64,000 bases of DNA from Chitinophaga caeni. Lineage in GTDB: Bacteria > Bacteroidota > Bacteroidia > Chitinophagales > Chitinophagaceae. Shown here piece after piece: positions 16,386-24,768 of this stretch. The stretch covers positions 3,419,001 through 3,483,000 of the forward strand of contig NZ_CP023777.1 in NCBI RefSeq assembly GCF_002557795.1, written 5' to 3'. A program made the translations under genes and the position numbers. The number at the start of each line of letters is the position of its first letter. The first letter of the stretch is position 1. Below the pieces are notes generated by a model. It did no database searches and was not told where the DNA came from. It saw only the letters and a program-made list of their open reading frames with translations.

Positions 16386-17804
16386 ATGAGAAAGCTTTTG
16401 TTACCATTTATAGTAGTTTTTACCGGTCTGTTGACCGTGACTAGCTACAGCATTGCTGCCGGTCAGCAATACCAAAGCGATTACGATGATGATTATAGTG
16501 AGGGCTATTATGATGATCAAAACGAGCAATACAACGATAACTATGACCAAACGTCGTATCAAACTTTTTATGATGAATTAAGTCCTTACGGTAGATGGAT
16601 CAACGACCCGCAATACGGTTATATCTGGGCCCCGAATGCCGGTAGGGATTTCAGACCTTATTATTCCAATGGCTACTGGTCTTATACCAATTACGGTTGG
16701 ACCTGGGTGTCGAATTACAGTTGGGGCTGGGCGCCTTTCCACTACGGTAGATGGAGACAAGATCCATATTACGGATGGGTTTGGATTCCCGGACGCGTAT
16801 GGGGGCCGGCATGGGTTAGTTGGAGACATTCCGATGGATATTATGGCTGGGCGCCATTAAGCCCCGGTATCAATATCAATATCAGCTTCAACATTCCTGC
16901 TGCGCATTGGGTGTTCTTGCCCGGTCGTTATATTTGCGACAGGTCTTGGTACCGCTACCATATTCCTTTCGGCCGGAATAATTATTACTATGGTCGAACT
17001 ACAATTATTAATAATACTTATGTTGTCAATAGGAATGTATATGTAAGGGGACCACAAATCAGGGAAGTAAACCGTTATGTTAGGAGACCTATTAGAACAA
17101 CCGTTGTAAGGGGAACCTCCCGTCCTGGTGTGGCAAGTAATAACGGTAGGAGGTTAGCTATTTACAGGCCTAACATTGCTAATAACGCCCGTGAAGCCAA
17201 TCGCCCGGCCCCGCGTCAATATTATAACAGGGGTAATAACCGCGCCGTTGTTTCCAATAATAGTAGGCCGGTTAGAAACTCCGTAGCAGATAGCCGTTCC
17301 CCGAATAACGGGAGGATCAGTTCACCAAGTCCTAATAATAGTAGGGCAACGAGAACGAATATCCCGGGTAGAAGCAGGGTGCAAGCAAATAATGACAGGT
17401 CCGCTATTAACCGCCGCCCGGATGATCCGATGATGCGTTCCGGCAGGCCTGTTAACAGGTCAACATCCCCGGATGTGAACCGTAATAATTCCCGGAATAC
17501 GCAACCTGCCGAACGTTCGGTAAGAAGGGAGACACCGCAAAGGAGATCTGCTCCCCAACCGGCTGCCCGTTCACAACAAAGAGCGGAAGTGCAACGCGCT
17601 GCACCGCAAAGGCAATCACGCCCGCAGGTACAACGTACGGCGCCCCAAAGGCAATCTAGTCCGCAGGTACAACGCACAGCGCCACAAAGGCAATCTAGCC
17701 CGAGGGTACAACGTTCTGCACCGCAAAGGCAATCTAGCCCTGCTAGATCTTCGAATGGATCATCTTCAAGAAGTTCTAGGGGAGAAAGTCATAGGAGAGG
17801 ATAA
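16386..17804 (+). CDS. DUF6600-type secreted protein with a basic Q/R/P/S-rich repeat tail
   Basis: A 472-aa exported protein. It has a signal peptide (residues 1-25), an acidic Tyr/Asp-rich linker, then a Trp/Tyr/Gly-rich module at about 55-190 built on repeats like Y-G-W-V-W-I-P-G-R, Y-G-Y-I-W-A-P and G-W-A-P-L. This is the DUF6600 pattern. The rest is a low-complexity basic tail rich in Asn, Arg, Gln, Pro and Ser, ending in four 13-residue tandem units (V-Q-R-x-A-P-Q-R-Q-S-x-P-x). The tail should be highly positively charged and may bind cell-wall or acidic surface polymers (inference). Function is unknown. Confidence 0.8.
   Translation: MRKLLLPFIVVFTGLLTVTSYSIAAGQQYQSDYDDDYSEGYYDDQNEQYNDNYDQTSYQTFYDELSPYGRWINDPQYGYIWAPNAGRDFRPYYSNGYWSYTNYGWTWVSNYSWGWAPFHYGRWRQDPYYGWVWIPGRVWGPAWVSWRHSDGYYGWAPLSPGININISFNIPAAHWVFLPGRYICDRSWYRYHIPFGRNNYYYGRTTIINNTYVVNRNVYVRGPQIREVNRYVRRPIRTTVVRGTSRPGVASNNGRRLAIYRPNIANNAREANRPAPRQYYNRGNNRAVVSNNSRPVRNSVADSRSPNNGRISSPSPNNSRATRTNIPGRSRVQANNDRSAINRRPDDPMMRSGRPVNRSTSPDVNRNNSRNTQPAERSVRRETPQRRSAPQPAARSQQRAEVQRAAPQRQSRPQVQRTAPQRQSSPQVQRTAPQRQSSPRVQRSAPQRQSSPARSSNGSSSRSSRGESHRRG
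17589..17744 (+). repeat. four tandem 39-bp coding repeats
   Basis: Four in-frame units of 39 bp encode V-Q-R-(A/T/T/S)-A-P-Q-R-Q-S-(R/S)-P-(Q/Q/R/A). The period is exact and most base changes are silent or conservative, so the array has grown by duplication and could vary in copy number between strains. Confidence 0.9.
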
Positions 17805-17844
17805 GTAACATTGTTTTCAAACAACAGCATGCAATATTTAAAGA

Positions 17845-17873
17845 AAGCGGGATAGTCTTCTATCCTGCTTTTT
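17845..17873 (+). terminator. terminator of the DUF6600 gene
   Basis: An 11-bp stem with one G-T pair (AAGCGGGATAG at 17845-17855, CTATCCTGCTT at 17860-17870), a 4-base loop and a T-run. Confidence 0.85.
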
Positions 17874-17918
17874 CATTTCTATATCATTATTGAAAAACTC
17901 GATCGAAGTATTCGGGCT

Positions 17919-17926
17919 ATATTTGC
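17919..17926 (+). promoter_or_regulatory. Bacteroidota -7 promoter element (TATATTTG)
   Basis: TATATTTG fits TAnnTTTG, 32 bp before the thioesterase start; a TTG at 17890-17892 is a possible though distant -33 element. Confidence 0.5.
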
Positions 17927-17958
17927 GAACTTTGCCCTGAATCAATCGGATACATGAC

Positions 17959-18378
17959 ATGAAATCAACTCCAGAATTAAATTTTCACACCCGTAGGTGG
18001 GTGAAACCGGAAGATCTGAACCCCAACCAAACTTTGTTCGGCGGTAGTTTACTGAAATGGATCGATGAAGAGGCGGTGATTTATGCAATCATACAACTTG
18101 AAAATCCACACGTGGTAACGAAGTTGATCTCCGAAATAAATTTCATCTCTGCACCGAGACAAGGGGATATTATAGAATTGGGAATCGTGGCAACGAAATT
18201 TGGAGTTACATCTCTCACCATGCGTTGCGAAGTAAGGAACAAATTAACGCAACAAAAGGTTTTAACTATTGATAGGATGGTGTTTGTAAACCTGGATGAA
18301 CACGGCGTTCCCCAACCCCATGGGAAGACGGAAGTAACCTATGTAAAAGATCGTTTGAAGAAAAAAGGGGAAGAATAA
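17959..18378 (+). CDS. acyl-CoA thioesterase (hotdog fold, YciA-like)
   Basis: A 139-aa single-hotdog thioesterase. The family signature N-P-N-Q-T-L-F-G-G-S-L-L-K-W-I-D-E-E-A spans about residues 21-39 and contains the catalytic Asp region. V-T-K-L-I-S-E-I-N-F-I and the downstream strands complete the hotdog. It hydrolyses acyl-CoA thioesters in the cytosol. Length is normal for the family. Its stop codon (18376-18378) is directly adjacent to the end of the convergent minus-strand gene at 18379, leaving no spacer and no room for a separate terminator. Confidence 0.92.
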   Translation: MKSTPELNFHTRRWVKPEDLNPNQTLFGGSLLKWIDEEAVIYAIIQLENPHVVTKLISEINFISAPRQGDIIELGIVATKFGVTSLTMRCEVRNKLTQQKVLTIDRMVFVNLDEHGVPQPHGKTEVTYVKDRLKKKGEE

Positions 18379-18819
18379 TTAGCTGTTTCCTTTCATCTTG
18401 CCGGGCTTACCGATCCACAAGTGAATAATAAATATTACTTGTGACAGCCCGAGGGTAAAGCAACTATACTCGAAAAGCCGCAAGTAATTATTCCTCATGA
18501 CGAATGAATGTGGAGCTAACCTGGCGCTTGCTAAAATGCCGATAATCCCCAGTACCGTACCTGCAAAATGTGCTGTATTGAGCCACCGGACCGTTAATAT
18601 TCCCTTACCCATCCAATATAAGCCGGTAAAAGCTAACAGTAACATGCCAAATACAGTGACCAGGAAGCCATTGGTTAATTCGTAATATGAATTATGCATG
18701 CGTAGGTTAATCTTGCCGGTAGAGATGAATAATAAATATGCTGAAAGCAGGAAGAAGGCTATCAACCAGGGCAATACGGTACGTGGAAAAAATGCAGGCT
18801 TTGGCTTGATTGAATTCAT
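18379..18819 (-). CDS. small membrane protein, about four TM helices, unknown function
   Basis: A 146-aa hydrophobic protein with TM segments near residues 13-31, 48-68, 80-100 and 118-137, and a short basic C-terminus (G-K-P-G-K-M-K). I do not recognise the family. It lies 40 bp downstream of a second small membrane-protein gene on the same strand, so the two are probably co-transcribed. Its end abuts the thioesterase stop codon tail to tail. Confidence 0.65.
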   Translation of the reverse strand: MNSIKPKPAFFPRTVLPWLIAFFLLSAYLLFISTGKINLRMHNSYYELTNGFLVTVFGMLLLAFTGLYWMGKGILTVRWLNTAHFAGTVLGIIGILASARLAPHSFVMRNNYLRLFEYSCFTLGLSQVIFIIHLWIGKPGKMKGNS

Positions 18820-18859
18820 CGGGAAAATTAATACTTAGTCTAACTGGAAGGTAATAAAT

Positions 18860-19351
18860 TTATTCATCTGTCGATGCGAAATGCTCTTCAACCTTTGTTG
18901 CGATTCCTTTCTTAACAAACATGCCTACAAAGATCTGTAATACGACGATCAACGGTAGCCCGGCTCCAGCATATAGCAAGTAATTGATCGCATAGATAAA
19001 CTGGTCTTCTCCCGGCGTGGATCGCAGGATATGGGTGTGACCAGCATATAGCCTGGCCAGGTATAGCAAGTAAAAACTTGCAATTGCAAATAAAAGTATT
19101 TGCAGCCATTGTAAAATTCGCCATGTGAATGGTGTCGCCGCCTTGTATAGTTTTGCGGTAGCCCTGTAGACAAAGGCATGTATCAACCATGCGAGCCCGG
19201 TATTAAAAAAAATGCTGCTAATTTGAACGGTCAATTTTTTTCCATCGGGATATAAAAATTCGATGGAACCGTCCCAATATATCGCCGCCATGGCAATAAA
19301 AATAATTGCAATACCGACACAAATTTTGAAACTGGATATAAGTCCCCGCAT
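18860..19351 (-). CDS. small membrane protein, about four TM helices, unknown function
   Basis: A 163-aa membrane protein beginning M-R-G-L-I-S-S-F-K. TM segments lie near residues 8-27, 42-62, 75-98 and 122-146. The frame stays open upstream to an ATG at 19402, but that extension would be encoded by the hairpin and T-run of the purB terminator (19354-19387). The Met at 19351 lies immediately after the terminator and is the better start. I do not recognise the family. The gene ends 40 bp before the neighbouring small membrane-protein gene. Confidence 0.65.
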   Translation of the reverse strand: MRGLISSFKICVGIAIIFIAMAAIYWDGSIEFLYPDGKKLTVQISSIFFNTGLAWLIHAFVYRATAKLYKAATPFTWRILQWLQILLFAIASFYLLYLARLYAGHTHILRSTPGEDQFIYAINYLLYAGAGLPLIVVLQIFVGMFVKKGIATKVEEHFASTDE

Positions 19352-19353
19352 AT

Positions 19354-19387
19354 AAAAAAACACCCGGTACCAGTAAATACCGGGTGT
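19354..19387 (-). terminator. purB terminator
   Basis: Read on the minus strand, a perfect 10-bp stem (ACACCCGGTA / TACCGGGTGT) with an 8-base loop is followed by seven T. It begins about 25 bp after the purB stop codon. Confidence 0.9.
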
Positions 19388-19411
19388 ATTAAATGTGTTC
19401 AAATTATTTAT

Positions 19412-20752
19412 TTATTGCCAAACGCCCGTATAATTATGCGGGCTTATAGCTTTCAATTCTTTCTTTAAAGCTGCGCTGATTTTTAAGCTGTTTATGAAAG
19501 CGTGGATCGTTTTTTGATTGATTTGTTCCCCCCCGCGAGTTAATGCTTTCAATGCCTCGTAAGGTTGCGGGTAGTTTTCGCGTCGCAACACGGTTTGAAT
19601 TGCTTCCGCAACTACTGCCCAATTATCTTCCAAATCCGCTTTAAGTTTTGATTCGTTGAGGATTAGTTTACCCATCCCTTTATCTAGGGAGCGGAGGGCG
19701 ATGAAAGTGTGGGATAATGGAACACCGATATTTCTCAGTACAGTTGAATCAGTTAAATCGCGTTGCAGGCGGCTGATAGGCAATTTTACGGCCAGGTGCT
19801 CAAAAAGGGCATTGGCGATACCAAGATTACCTTCCGCATTTTCGAAATCGATCGGGTTTACCTTGTGCGGCATCGCTGAGGAACCAACTTCGTTTTTCTT
19901 GATCTTCTGTTTGAAATAATCCATGGAAATATATTGCCATACATCCCTAGCAAAGTCGATTAAAATGGTATTGATGCGTTTCAAGCTGTCAAATTGTGCG
20001 GCGATGTTATCGTAATGCTCAATTTGCGTGGTGTACTGCATACGGGTTAAGCCGAGCGTGCTGTTCACGAACTTGTTGGCAAACTTTTCCCAGTTGACTT
20101 TCGGGAACGCAACGTGGTGCGCATTGAAATTTCCGGTTGCCCCTCCAAATTTAGCGGCGAATGGAATTTGGCCTAGCAAGTTTACTTGTCCTTCCAGCCT
20201 TTCCACGAATACCATGATTTCTTTACCGAGGATCGTCGGGGATGCCGGTTGGCCATGTGTACGAGCCAGCATAGGCACTTTCATCCAACTTTTTGCCATT
20301 TTTTTCAAGGCGAGGATGAGGTTGGCCACCGCGGGCATGTAGGCTTGTTCCACGGCATCGCGCCACATCAGTGGTGTTGCAGTATTGTTAATATCTTGCG
20401 ATGTTAAGCCGAAATGCACCCATTCCAACAAATCTTCCATCCCAAGGCCTTTCAGCTCATTCTTGAGGAAGTATTCCACTGCTTTCACATCATGGTTAGT
20501 GATTTTTTCGGTGTCCTTAATCACCTGTGCTTGCTCCACCGTAAATTCTTGGTAGATTTTGCGCAGGGCCGGGAATTTCGTCTTGGATAGGCTAAACACT
20601 TTCTGTTCTGCCAAGGCAATGAAATATTCCACTTCCACCATCACGCGGTAGCGTATCAAGGCAAACTCGGAAAAATAAGGGGCCAGTTCTTCCACTTGGC
20701 TCCTGTAACGCCCATCGATAGGGGAAATAGCAGTTAAGGCTTGTAATTGCAT
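19412..20752 (-). CDS. purB: adenylosuccinate lyase
   Basis: A 446-aa enzyme of the fumarase/aspartase superfamily. It cleaves SAICAR to AICAR and adenylosuccinate to AMP in purine synthesis. The start reads M-Q-L-Q-A-L-T-A-I-S-P-I-D-G-R-Y, the usual PurB N-terminus. The superfamily signature S-S-A-M-P-H-K-V-N-P-I-D-F-E-N-A-E-G-N with its mobile-loop serines is present, as are T-S-Q-D-I-N-N-T and R-T-H-G-Q-P-A-S-P. Length equals that of the E. coli-type PurB (about 456 aa). The frame extends nine residues upstream to 20779, but Met 20752 fits the family. It ends in a strong terminator and is divergent from mqnA. Confidence 0.96.
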   Translation of the reverse strand: MQLQALTAISPIDGRYRSQVEELAPYFSEFALIRYRVMVEVEYFIALAEQKVFSLSKTKFPALRKIYQEFTVEQAQVIKDTEKITNHDVKAVEYFLKNELKGLGMEDLLEWVHFGLTSQDINNTATPLMWRDAVEQAYMPAVANLILALKKMAKSWMKVPMLARTHGQPASPTILGKEIMVFVERLEGQVNLLGQIPFAAKFGGATGNFNAHHVAFPKVNWEKFANKFVNSTLGLTRMQYTTQIEHYDNIAAQFDSLKRINTILIDFARDVWQYISMDYFKQKIKKNEVGSSAMPHKVNPIDFENAEGNLGIANALFEHLAVKLPISRLQRDLTDSTVLRNIGVPLSHTFIALRSLDKGMGKLILNESKLKADLEDNWAVVAEAIQTVLRRENYPQPYEALKALTRGGEQINQKTIHAFINSLKISAALKKELKAISPHNYTGVWQ

Positions 20753-20816
20753 AGATTGATATATATAACTCGTATTCACAATTTAATTCCTATTTAACAG
20801 CTCAAGATCATGGATG

Positions 20817-20849
20817 TTGAGTATCTAAACTGGAATTTAAGTATTTTTG
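20817..20849 (+). promoter_or_regulatory. mqnA promoter (-33 TTG, -7 TATTTTTG)
   Basis: TTG at 20817-20819 and TATTTTTG at 20842-20849 are 22 bp apart, matching the Bacteroidota -33/-7 arrangement. The promoter lies inside the longest mqnA frame (from 20810) and supports TTG 20870 as the start. Confidence 0.65.
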
Positions 20850-20855
20850 CGGCTT

Positions 20856-20863
20856 CAAAATTA
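20856..20863 (-). promoter_or_regulatory. possible purB -7 element on the minus strand (TAATTTTG)
   Basis: The minus strand reads TAATTTTG, fitting TAnnTTTG, about 105 bp before the purB start. It lies only 6 bp from the mqnA -7 element on the other strand. No convincing -33 was found. Confidence 0.3.
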
Positions 20864-20869
20864 CAGAAA

Positions 20870-21616
20870 TTGGAACGGAAAGTAAAAGTTGCGGCAGTAA
20901 GTTATTCAAATACTAGACCATTATTGTACGGTTTTAGGAATCACCCGGTCATGGAAATGATGGAATTAACGGTAGATTACCCGGCTAAAATCGCCCAACA
21001 ATTAATAGATGGGGATGTGGATGTTGCCCTGGTACCGGTGGCAATTGTACCGAAACTCAAAGAAGCTCATATCATAGCAGATTATTGCATCGGGGCGGAT
21101 GGGCCCGTGGCCTCAGTGTGTTTGTTTAGCGATGTGCCCTTACATGAAATCAAGCGGATATTTTTAGATTACCAGAGCCGTAGCTCGGTAGCTTTATTGA
21201 AACTGCTCGTTAAGGAATATTGGAAGCTGGATGTCGAATTCGTGGAAACAACGGGGCATTATCAACAATTTATTAAAGGTACCGATGCCGGCTTAGTTAT
21301 CGGGGATCGCGCCCTGGAACAACGTCTTAAATCGCCCTACATATTTGACCTGGCCGATGCCTGGATGAAATATACCAGTTTGCCCTTTGTTTTCGCGGCA
21401 TGGATTAGTAATAGGGCCTTGCCGAAAGAATTTATAAACGCCTTTAATGATGCGAATAGCATCGGTTTAAAGAACCTTCCGGCCGTCATCGCGGAAAATC
21501 CTTCACCGATTTATGACATGAATATTTATTATACCCAGAACATCAGTTACCCCTTGACTCCTGCCAAGCGGCAGGGAATGCAACGGTTTATCTCATATTT
21601 GATGAATGGTAATTAG
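20870..21616 (+). CDS. mqnA: chorismate dehydratase (futalosine menaquinone pathway)
   Basis: A 248-aa MqnA-type protein of the periplasmic-binding fold, converting chorismate to 3-enolpyruvylbenzoate, the first step of the futalosine route to menaquinone. The N-terminus K-V-A-A-V-S-Y-S-N-T-R-P-L-L-Y-G-F is the family signature; later D-V-A-L-V-P-V-A-I, D-Y-Q-S-R-S-S and G-D-R-A-L are also typical. The frame could open at ATG 20810, but a well-formed promoter lies at 20817-20849 inside that extension. TTG 20870 therefore gives the normal N-terminus. A UbiD-type decarboxylase of the same pathway is at 58071-59996. Confidence 0.93.
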   Translation: MERKVKVAAVSYSNTRPLLYGFRNHPVMEMMELTVDYPAKIAQQLIDGDVDVALVPVAIVPKLKEAHIIADYCIGADGPVASVCLFSDVPLHEIKRIFLDYQSRSSVALLKLLVKEYWKLDVEFVETTGHYQQFIKGTDAGLVIGDRALEQRLKSPYIFDLADAWMKYTSLPFVFAAWISNRALPKEFINAFNDANSIGLKNLPAVIAENPSPIYDMNIYYTQNISYPLTPAKRQGMQRFISYLMNGN

Positions 21617-21740
21617 GGTCAAGAATTTTTTTGGATCGAGGGGTTTCAAGGGTTTTTTCCTTTAAGGTTTTCATTTTATTGCTGCTTTGTATTTGCAGCC
21701 ACGAATTTTCGGTAAATTCATGGTATAAAAATGAGTTGCT

Positions 21741-22397
21741 ATGAAAATTGGGGTTTTGGGTACCGGGAACGTGGGTTTGGCAATTGCCGGTGCTTGTTTG
21801 AAAATTGGTTACCAGGTGAAAATAGGGACGAATCACCCGTCGAAGCCGGCTTTGCAGGCTTGGTTGTCGAAACAAAATGCTGAGGTTCAGTTGGGGAAAT
21901 TTAGCGAAGCCGCCATCTTTGGTGATATCATCTTTTTATGTACAAATTGGTTGGGAACTCAAGCTGTGATTGAATCTGCGGGAGTATGGAACTTTAATCA
22001 CAAGATCGTTGTCGATATTACGAACCCGCTGGATGGAAAGGGGCCGGATGAAAACGGTAAACTACATCTAGCATTACATAATAGCCTTTCGGCAGGCGAG
22101 CAAGTGCAGGCCTGGCTGCCCGGCGCACACGTAGTTAAAGCGCTGAATTCCATCGGCAGTGATAGCATGTTGGAACCGAAATTTAACGACGGTCCTCCCA
22201 CGATGTTTATTTGTGGCAATGATAAATTAGCTAAACAGGCAGTGGCAGATATTTTGAAACATTGGGGCTGGGCGGATGTCATTGATTTGGGTAATATAGA
22301 GTTTTCTAGGGAGCTGGAAGCGCTCTGTGTAATCTGGTGCGCTTACGGTTTTAGAACAGGGACTTGGCACCATGCTTTTAAATTGATTCGGGATTAA
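21741..22397 (+). CDS. NAD(P)-binding Rossmann protein, F420-dependent NADP reductase family
   Basis: A 218-aa protein beginning with the dinucleotide-binding motif G-V-L-G-T-G-N-V-G-L-A-I-A (residues 4-16), then G-T-N-H-P at the position that selects the cofactor phosphate. Later come D-I-T-N-P-L and V-V-K-A-L-N-S-I-G, as in the F420-dependent NADP oxidoreductase-like family. In Bacteroidota such proteins are probably plain NAD(P)H oxidoreductases (inference). The following TlpA-like gene starts 18 bp later and is likely in the same operon. The 124-bp gap before this gene has no clear promoter. Confidence 0.8.
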   Translation: MKIGVLGTGNVGLAIAGACLKIGYQVKIGTNHPSKPALQAWLSKQNAEVQLGKFSEAAIFGDIIFLCTNWLGTQAVIESAGVWNFNHKIVVDITNPLDGKGPDENGKLHLALHNSLSAGEQVQAWLPGAHVVKALNSIGSDSMLEPKFNDGPPTMFICGNDKLAKQAVADILKHWGWADVIDLGNIEFSRELEALCVIWCAYGFRTGTWHHAFKLIRD

Positions 22398-22415
22398 TCG
22401 GAAAACGGGTTTAAA

Positions 22416-22997
22416 ATGGAAAAGTTGCAGTTGTGGTTGAAGAAAAATATCGTTAGCATCATTTTGATGGGTATGCTGCTGTTGTTATTGGTCAGTCCTG
22501 ATGCCAAGGCCTGGTTTTTACGGCAGGTAATCGCGACGGGAATTATGAATCCCTCGATTGAGAAAAATGTTCCAAGCAGCCCGGGATCCATTGACTTTAG
22601 CGTAACGGATGCATCCGGGAAATATATAAATATCAAGGATTTGAAGGGGAAGGTGGTGTTTATCAATTTTTGGGCTTCCTGGTGCCCACCTTGCCGCGCC
22701 GAATTTCCTTCCTTGCAGCAGTTTTACGAGAAATACCAGCATAATAAGAACATTGTTTTTATAACGGTCAACCTCGATAAAAATGTAGAGATAGCAAAGG
22801 CTTACATGGAAAAGAAACAATACACGGTACCTTTTTTGAAACCAGCCGGTAACATCCCGGAAACAATTTTCCAAGGCTCGCTACCTACAACGGTCATACT
22901 AGGTAAGCAAGGTAATATACGGTTGCATCATGAAGGTATGGCCAATTATAGCTCCGGTAACTTTTACAAGCAAATCGATCAACTCATCAATCAATAA
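22416..22997 (+). CDS. TlpA-like thiol-disulfide oxidoreductase, membrane anchored
   Basis: A 193-aa protein with an N-terminal TM helix (residues 12-30) and an exported thioredoxin-fold domain. The active site W-A-S-W-C-P-P-C-R-A-E-F-P is near residues 86-98, with the cis-Pro region in S-L-P-T-T-V-I. Family members reduce or oxidise disulfides of exported proteins or serve cytochrome maturation. It lies 18 bp after the Rossmann reductase gene, so the pair is probably co-transcribed. A bidirectional terminator follows. Confidence 0.92.
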   Translation: MEKLQLWLKKNIVSIILMGMLLLLLVSPDAKAWFLRQVIATGIMNPSIEKNVPSSPGSIDFSVTDASGKYINIKDLKGKVVFINFWASWCPPCRAEFPSLQQFYEKYQHNKNIVFITVNLDKNVEIAKAYMEKKQYTVPFLKPAGNIPETIFQGSLPTTVILGKQGNIRLHHEGMANYSSGNFYKQIDQLINQ

Positions 22998-23024
22998 AGC
23001 ATATTTACTTCTGTAAGAATAGAA

Positions 23025-23053
23025 AAGCGGGGAGCTGCAACGCTTCCCCGCTT
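23025..23053. terminator. terminator between convergent genes
   Basis: AAGCGGGGA (23025-23033) pairs with TCCCCGCTT (23045-23053). It serves the TlpA-like gene and, on the other strand, the M1 peptidase gene. Confidence 0.75.
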
Positions 23054-23084
23054 CGTAATTTTGAACTTTTATCCTATCGGATAT

Positions 23085-24722
23085 TTATTTCACTTCTTTT
23101 GATTTAACGTAAAAGGTTGGATCAACTTTTAACGATTTGAATGTTTCGACTTTCATGTTCGTCCAATCGGTTCGCGGCTTAATAAATTTATAATCTTTAC
23201 CGTTGATGCTCACTTTTACCGGCATATTGAAGTCCGCAACATCGGCTACCCAACGATAACTTAACCTGTGACCATCAACTTTATATTCCAATACCGGTAC
23301 CCCTGTAGTTCTGAGGTATTGATCGAATACCTTGTCAAAATTCATCTTCGACATTTTATTGATATAAGATTCAACCTGTTGCGTGGTAACCGTTTGATGG
23401 TAGAATGTTTTATTCAAGCCTCTCAATATATTTCTAAATACTTCATCGTTATCAATGATTTGCCTGATCGTATGAAGCATGCTGGCGCCTTTATAATACA
23501 TGTCGCCTGAACCTTCGTTGTTTACACCGTATTGCCCGATGATGGGAATATCATTCGCAATATTTCTCCTGCTACCGATGTTATAAGCATTTGCAGCATC
23601 TTTGCCATATTCGCATTCGGTAAACAATGTTTCCGAATAGTTTGTAAAACCTTCATGGATCCACATATCAGCAATATCTTTGGATGTTATATTATTGCCA
23701 AACCATTCGTGGCCGCTTTCATGTACAATTAAGAAGTCCCATTTCAAACCCCAACCGCTACCTGATAAATCCCTGCCGGCATAGCCGAACTTATACCTAT
23801 TCCCGTAAGCTACAGCGCTTTGATGTTCCATGCCCAGGTGCGGTGTTTCAACTAATTTATAACTATCTTCATAAAAGGGGTAAGGGCCGAACCAGTATTC
23901 AAAACATTTCAGCATCGGTTTTACTACGCTGAAGTGTTTTTTAGCTTTGTCCAAGTTGTAATCCAATACCCAGTAATCGATATCTAGTTTACCTTTTTCC
24001 CCGTCGTAAGCATCATTAAAATGTTTATAATGCGCGATGTTCAAAGCCACATCGTAATTATTGATCGGGTTGGAAACGAACCAAGTATAAGTGGTGGTGC
24101 CATTAGCATCATTGATGCTAACATTTCTTAACCTGCCATTCGAAACATTTACGAGATCCTTGGGTACGGTTACATGAATTTGCATGGAGTCCGGTTCCTC
24201 GGATTGATGATCCTTGTTGGGCCACCAAACGCTCGCGCCCAAACCTTGGCAGGCAGTCGCGATCCATGGCCTGTTCAACGAATCCTTTGCCCAAACGATA
24301 CCACCATCCCAAGGGGCTCTAACCGCCACGCGGGGCCTACCTGAATAGTAGATCGTGATATCTTCAATACTACCGGTTCGGGGCATTTCTACCAGGTCCA
24401 GGAAGAAAGCATTGCCATCGCGTGTAAATTGAAGCTGTTTGCCATTGTAAAGTACGCTGTCAATGTTTAACGGCTCCTGGAGGTCAACCTGCATTTTATT
24501 ATAAGGTTTCAACACCTTGAATCGAATGGTATTATAGCCCTGGATGCTGCTATCGCCGGGATGTACATCCACATGTAGATCATAAAAAGTCACGTCCCAC
24601 CAACTGCGTTCCGGTGAAATACTACCCCTCAAGGTATCGGCACGGGTAAATTTCTGTTCCTGTCCTATAGCCGTCATAGCTAAACACACAACGCCCAATA
24701 TCGATAATAACAACCTACGCAT
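23085..24722 (-). CDS. M1-family metallopeptidase (aminopeptidase)
   Basis: A 545-aa exported zinc peptidase with a signal peptide (cleavage after A-I-G). The zinc site reads H-E-S-G-H-E-W-F-G-N with the third ligand Glu in W-I-H-E-G-F-T-N, as in gluzincins. The exopeptidase motif is G-M-E-H-Q in place of the classical G-A-M-E-N, a form common in Bacteroidota M1 enzymes. A conserved Tyr in the M-Y-Y-K-G-A-S-M-L-H stretch stabilises the transition state. It trims peptides in the periplasm or at the surface. It is shorter than full M1 enzymes (about 600-870 aa) and lacks the C-terminal alpha-helical domain. It is divergent from a peptide-binding lipoprotein gene 46 bp away. Confidence 0.93.
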   Translation of the reverse strand: MRRLLLSILGVVCLAMTAIGQEQKFTRADTLRGSISPERSWWDVTFYDLHVDVHPGDSSIQGYNTIRFKVLKPYNKMQVDLQEPLNIDSVLYNGKQLQFTRDGNAFFLDLVEMPRTGSIEDITIYYSGRPRVAVRAPWDGGIVWAKDSLNRPWIATACQGLGASVWWPNKDHQSEEPDSMQIHVTVPKDLVNVSNGRLRNVSINDANGTTTYTWFVSNPINNYDVALNIAHYKHFNDAYDGEKGKLDIDYWVLDYNLDKAKKHFSVVKPMLKCFEYWFGPYPFYEDSYKLVETPHLGMEHQSAVAYGNRYKFGYAGRDLSGSGWGLKWDFLIVHESGHEWFGNNITSKDIADMWIHEGFTNYSETLFTECEYGKDAANAYNIGSRRNIANDIPIIGQYGVNNEGSGDMYYKGASMLHTIRQIIDNDEVFRNILRGLNKTFYHQTVTTQQVESYINKMSKMNFDKVFDQYLRTTGVPVLEYKVDGHRLSYRWVADVADFNMPVKVSINGKDYKFIKPRTDWTNMKVETFKSLKVDPTFYVKSKEVK

Positions 24723-24768
24723 AGTATTCTGTATATTTTTAGCTGGAAAGATATTAATTTAACAGCAA

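Noticed and set aside
17222..17677. A Cys-rich antisense open frame over the DUF6600 tail
   Set aside because: It reflects the Arg/Gln/Pro-rich repeats on the sense strand; a Cys/Leu-rich frame of this kind has no start signal and no family.
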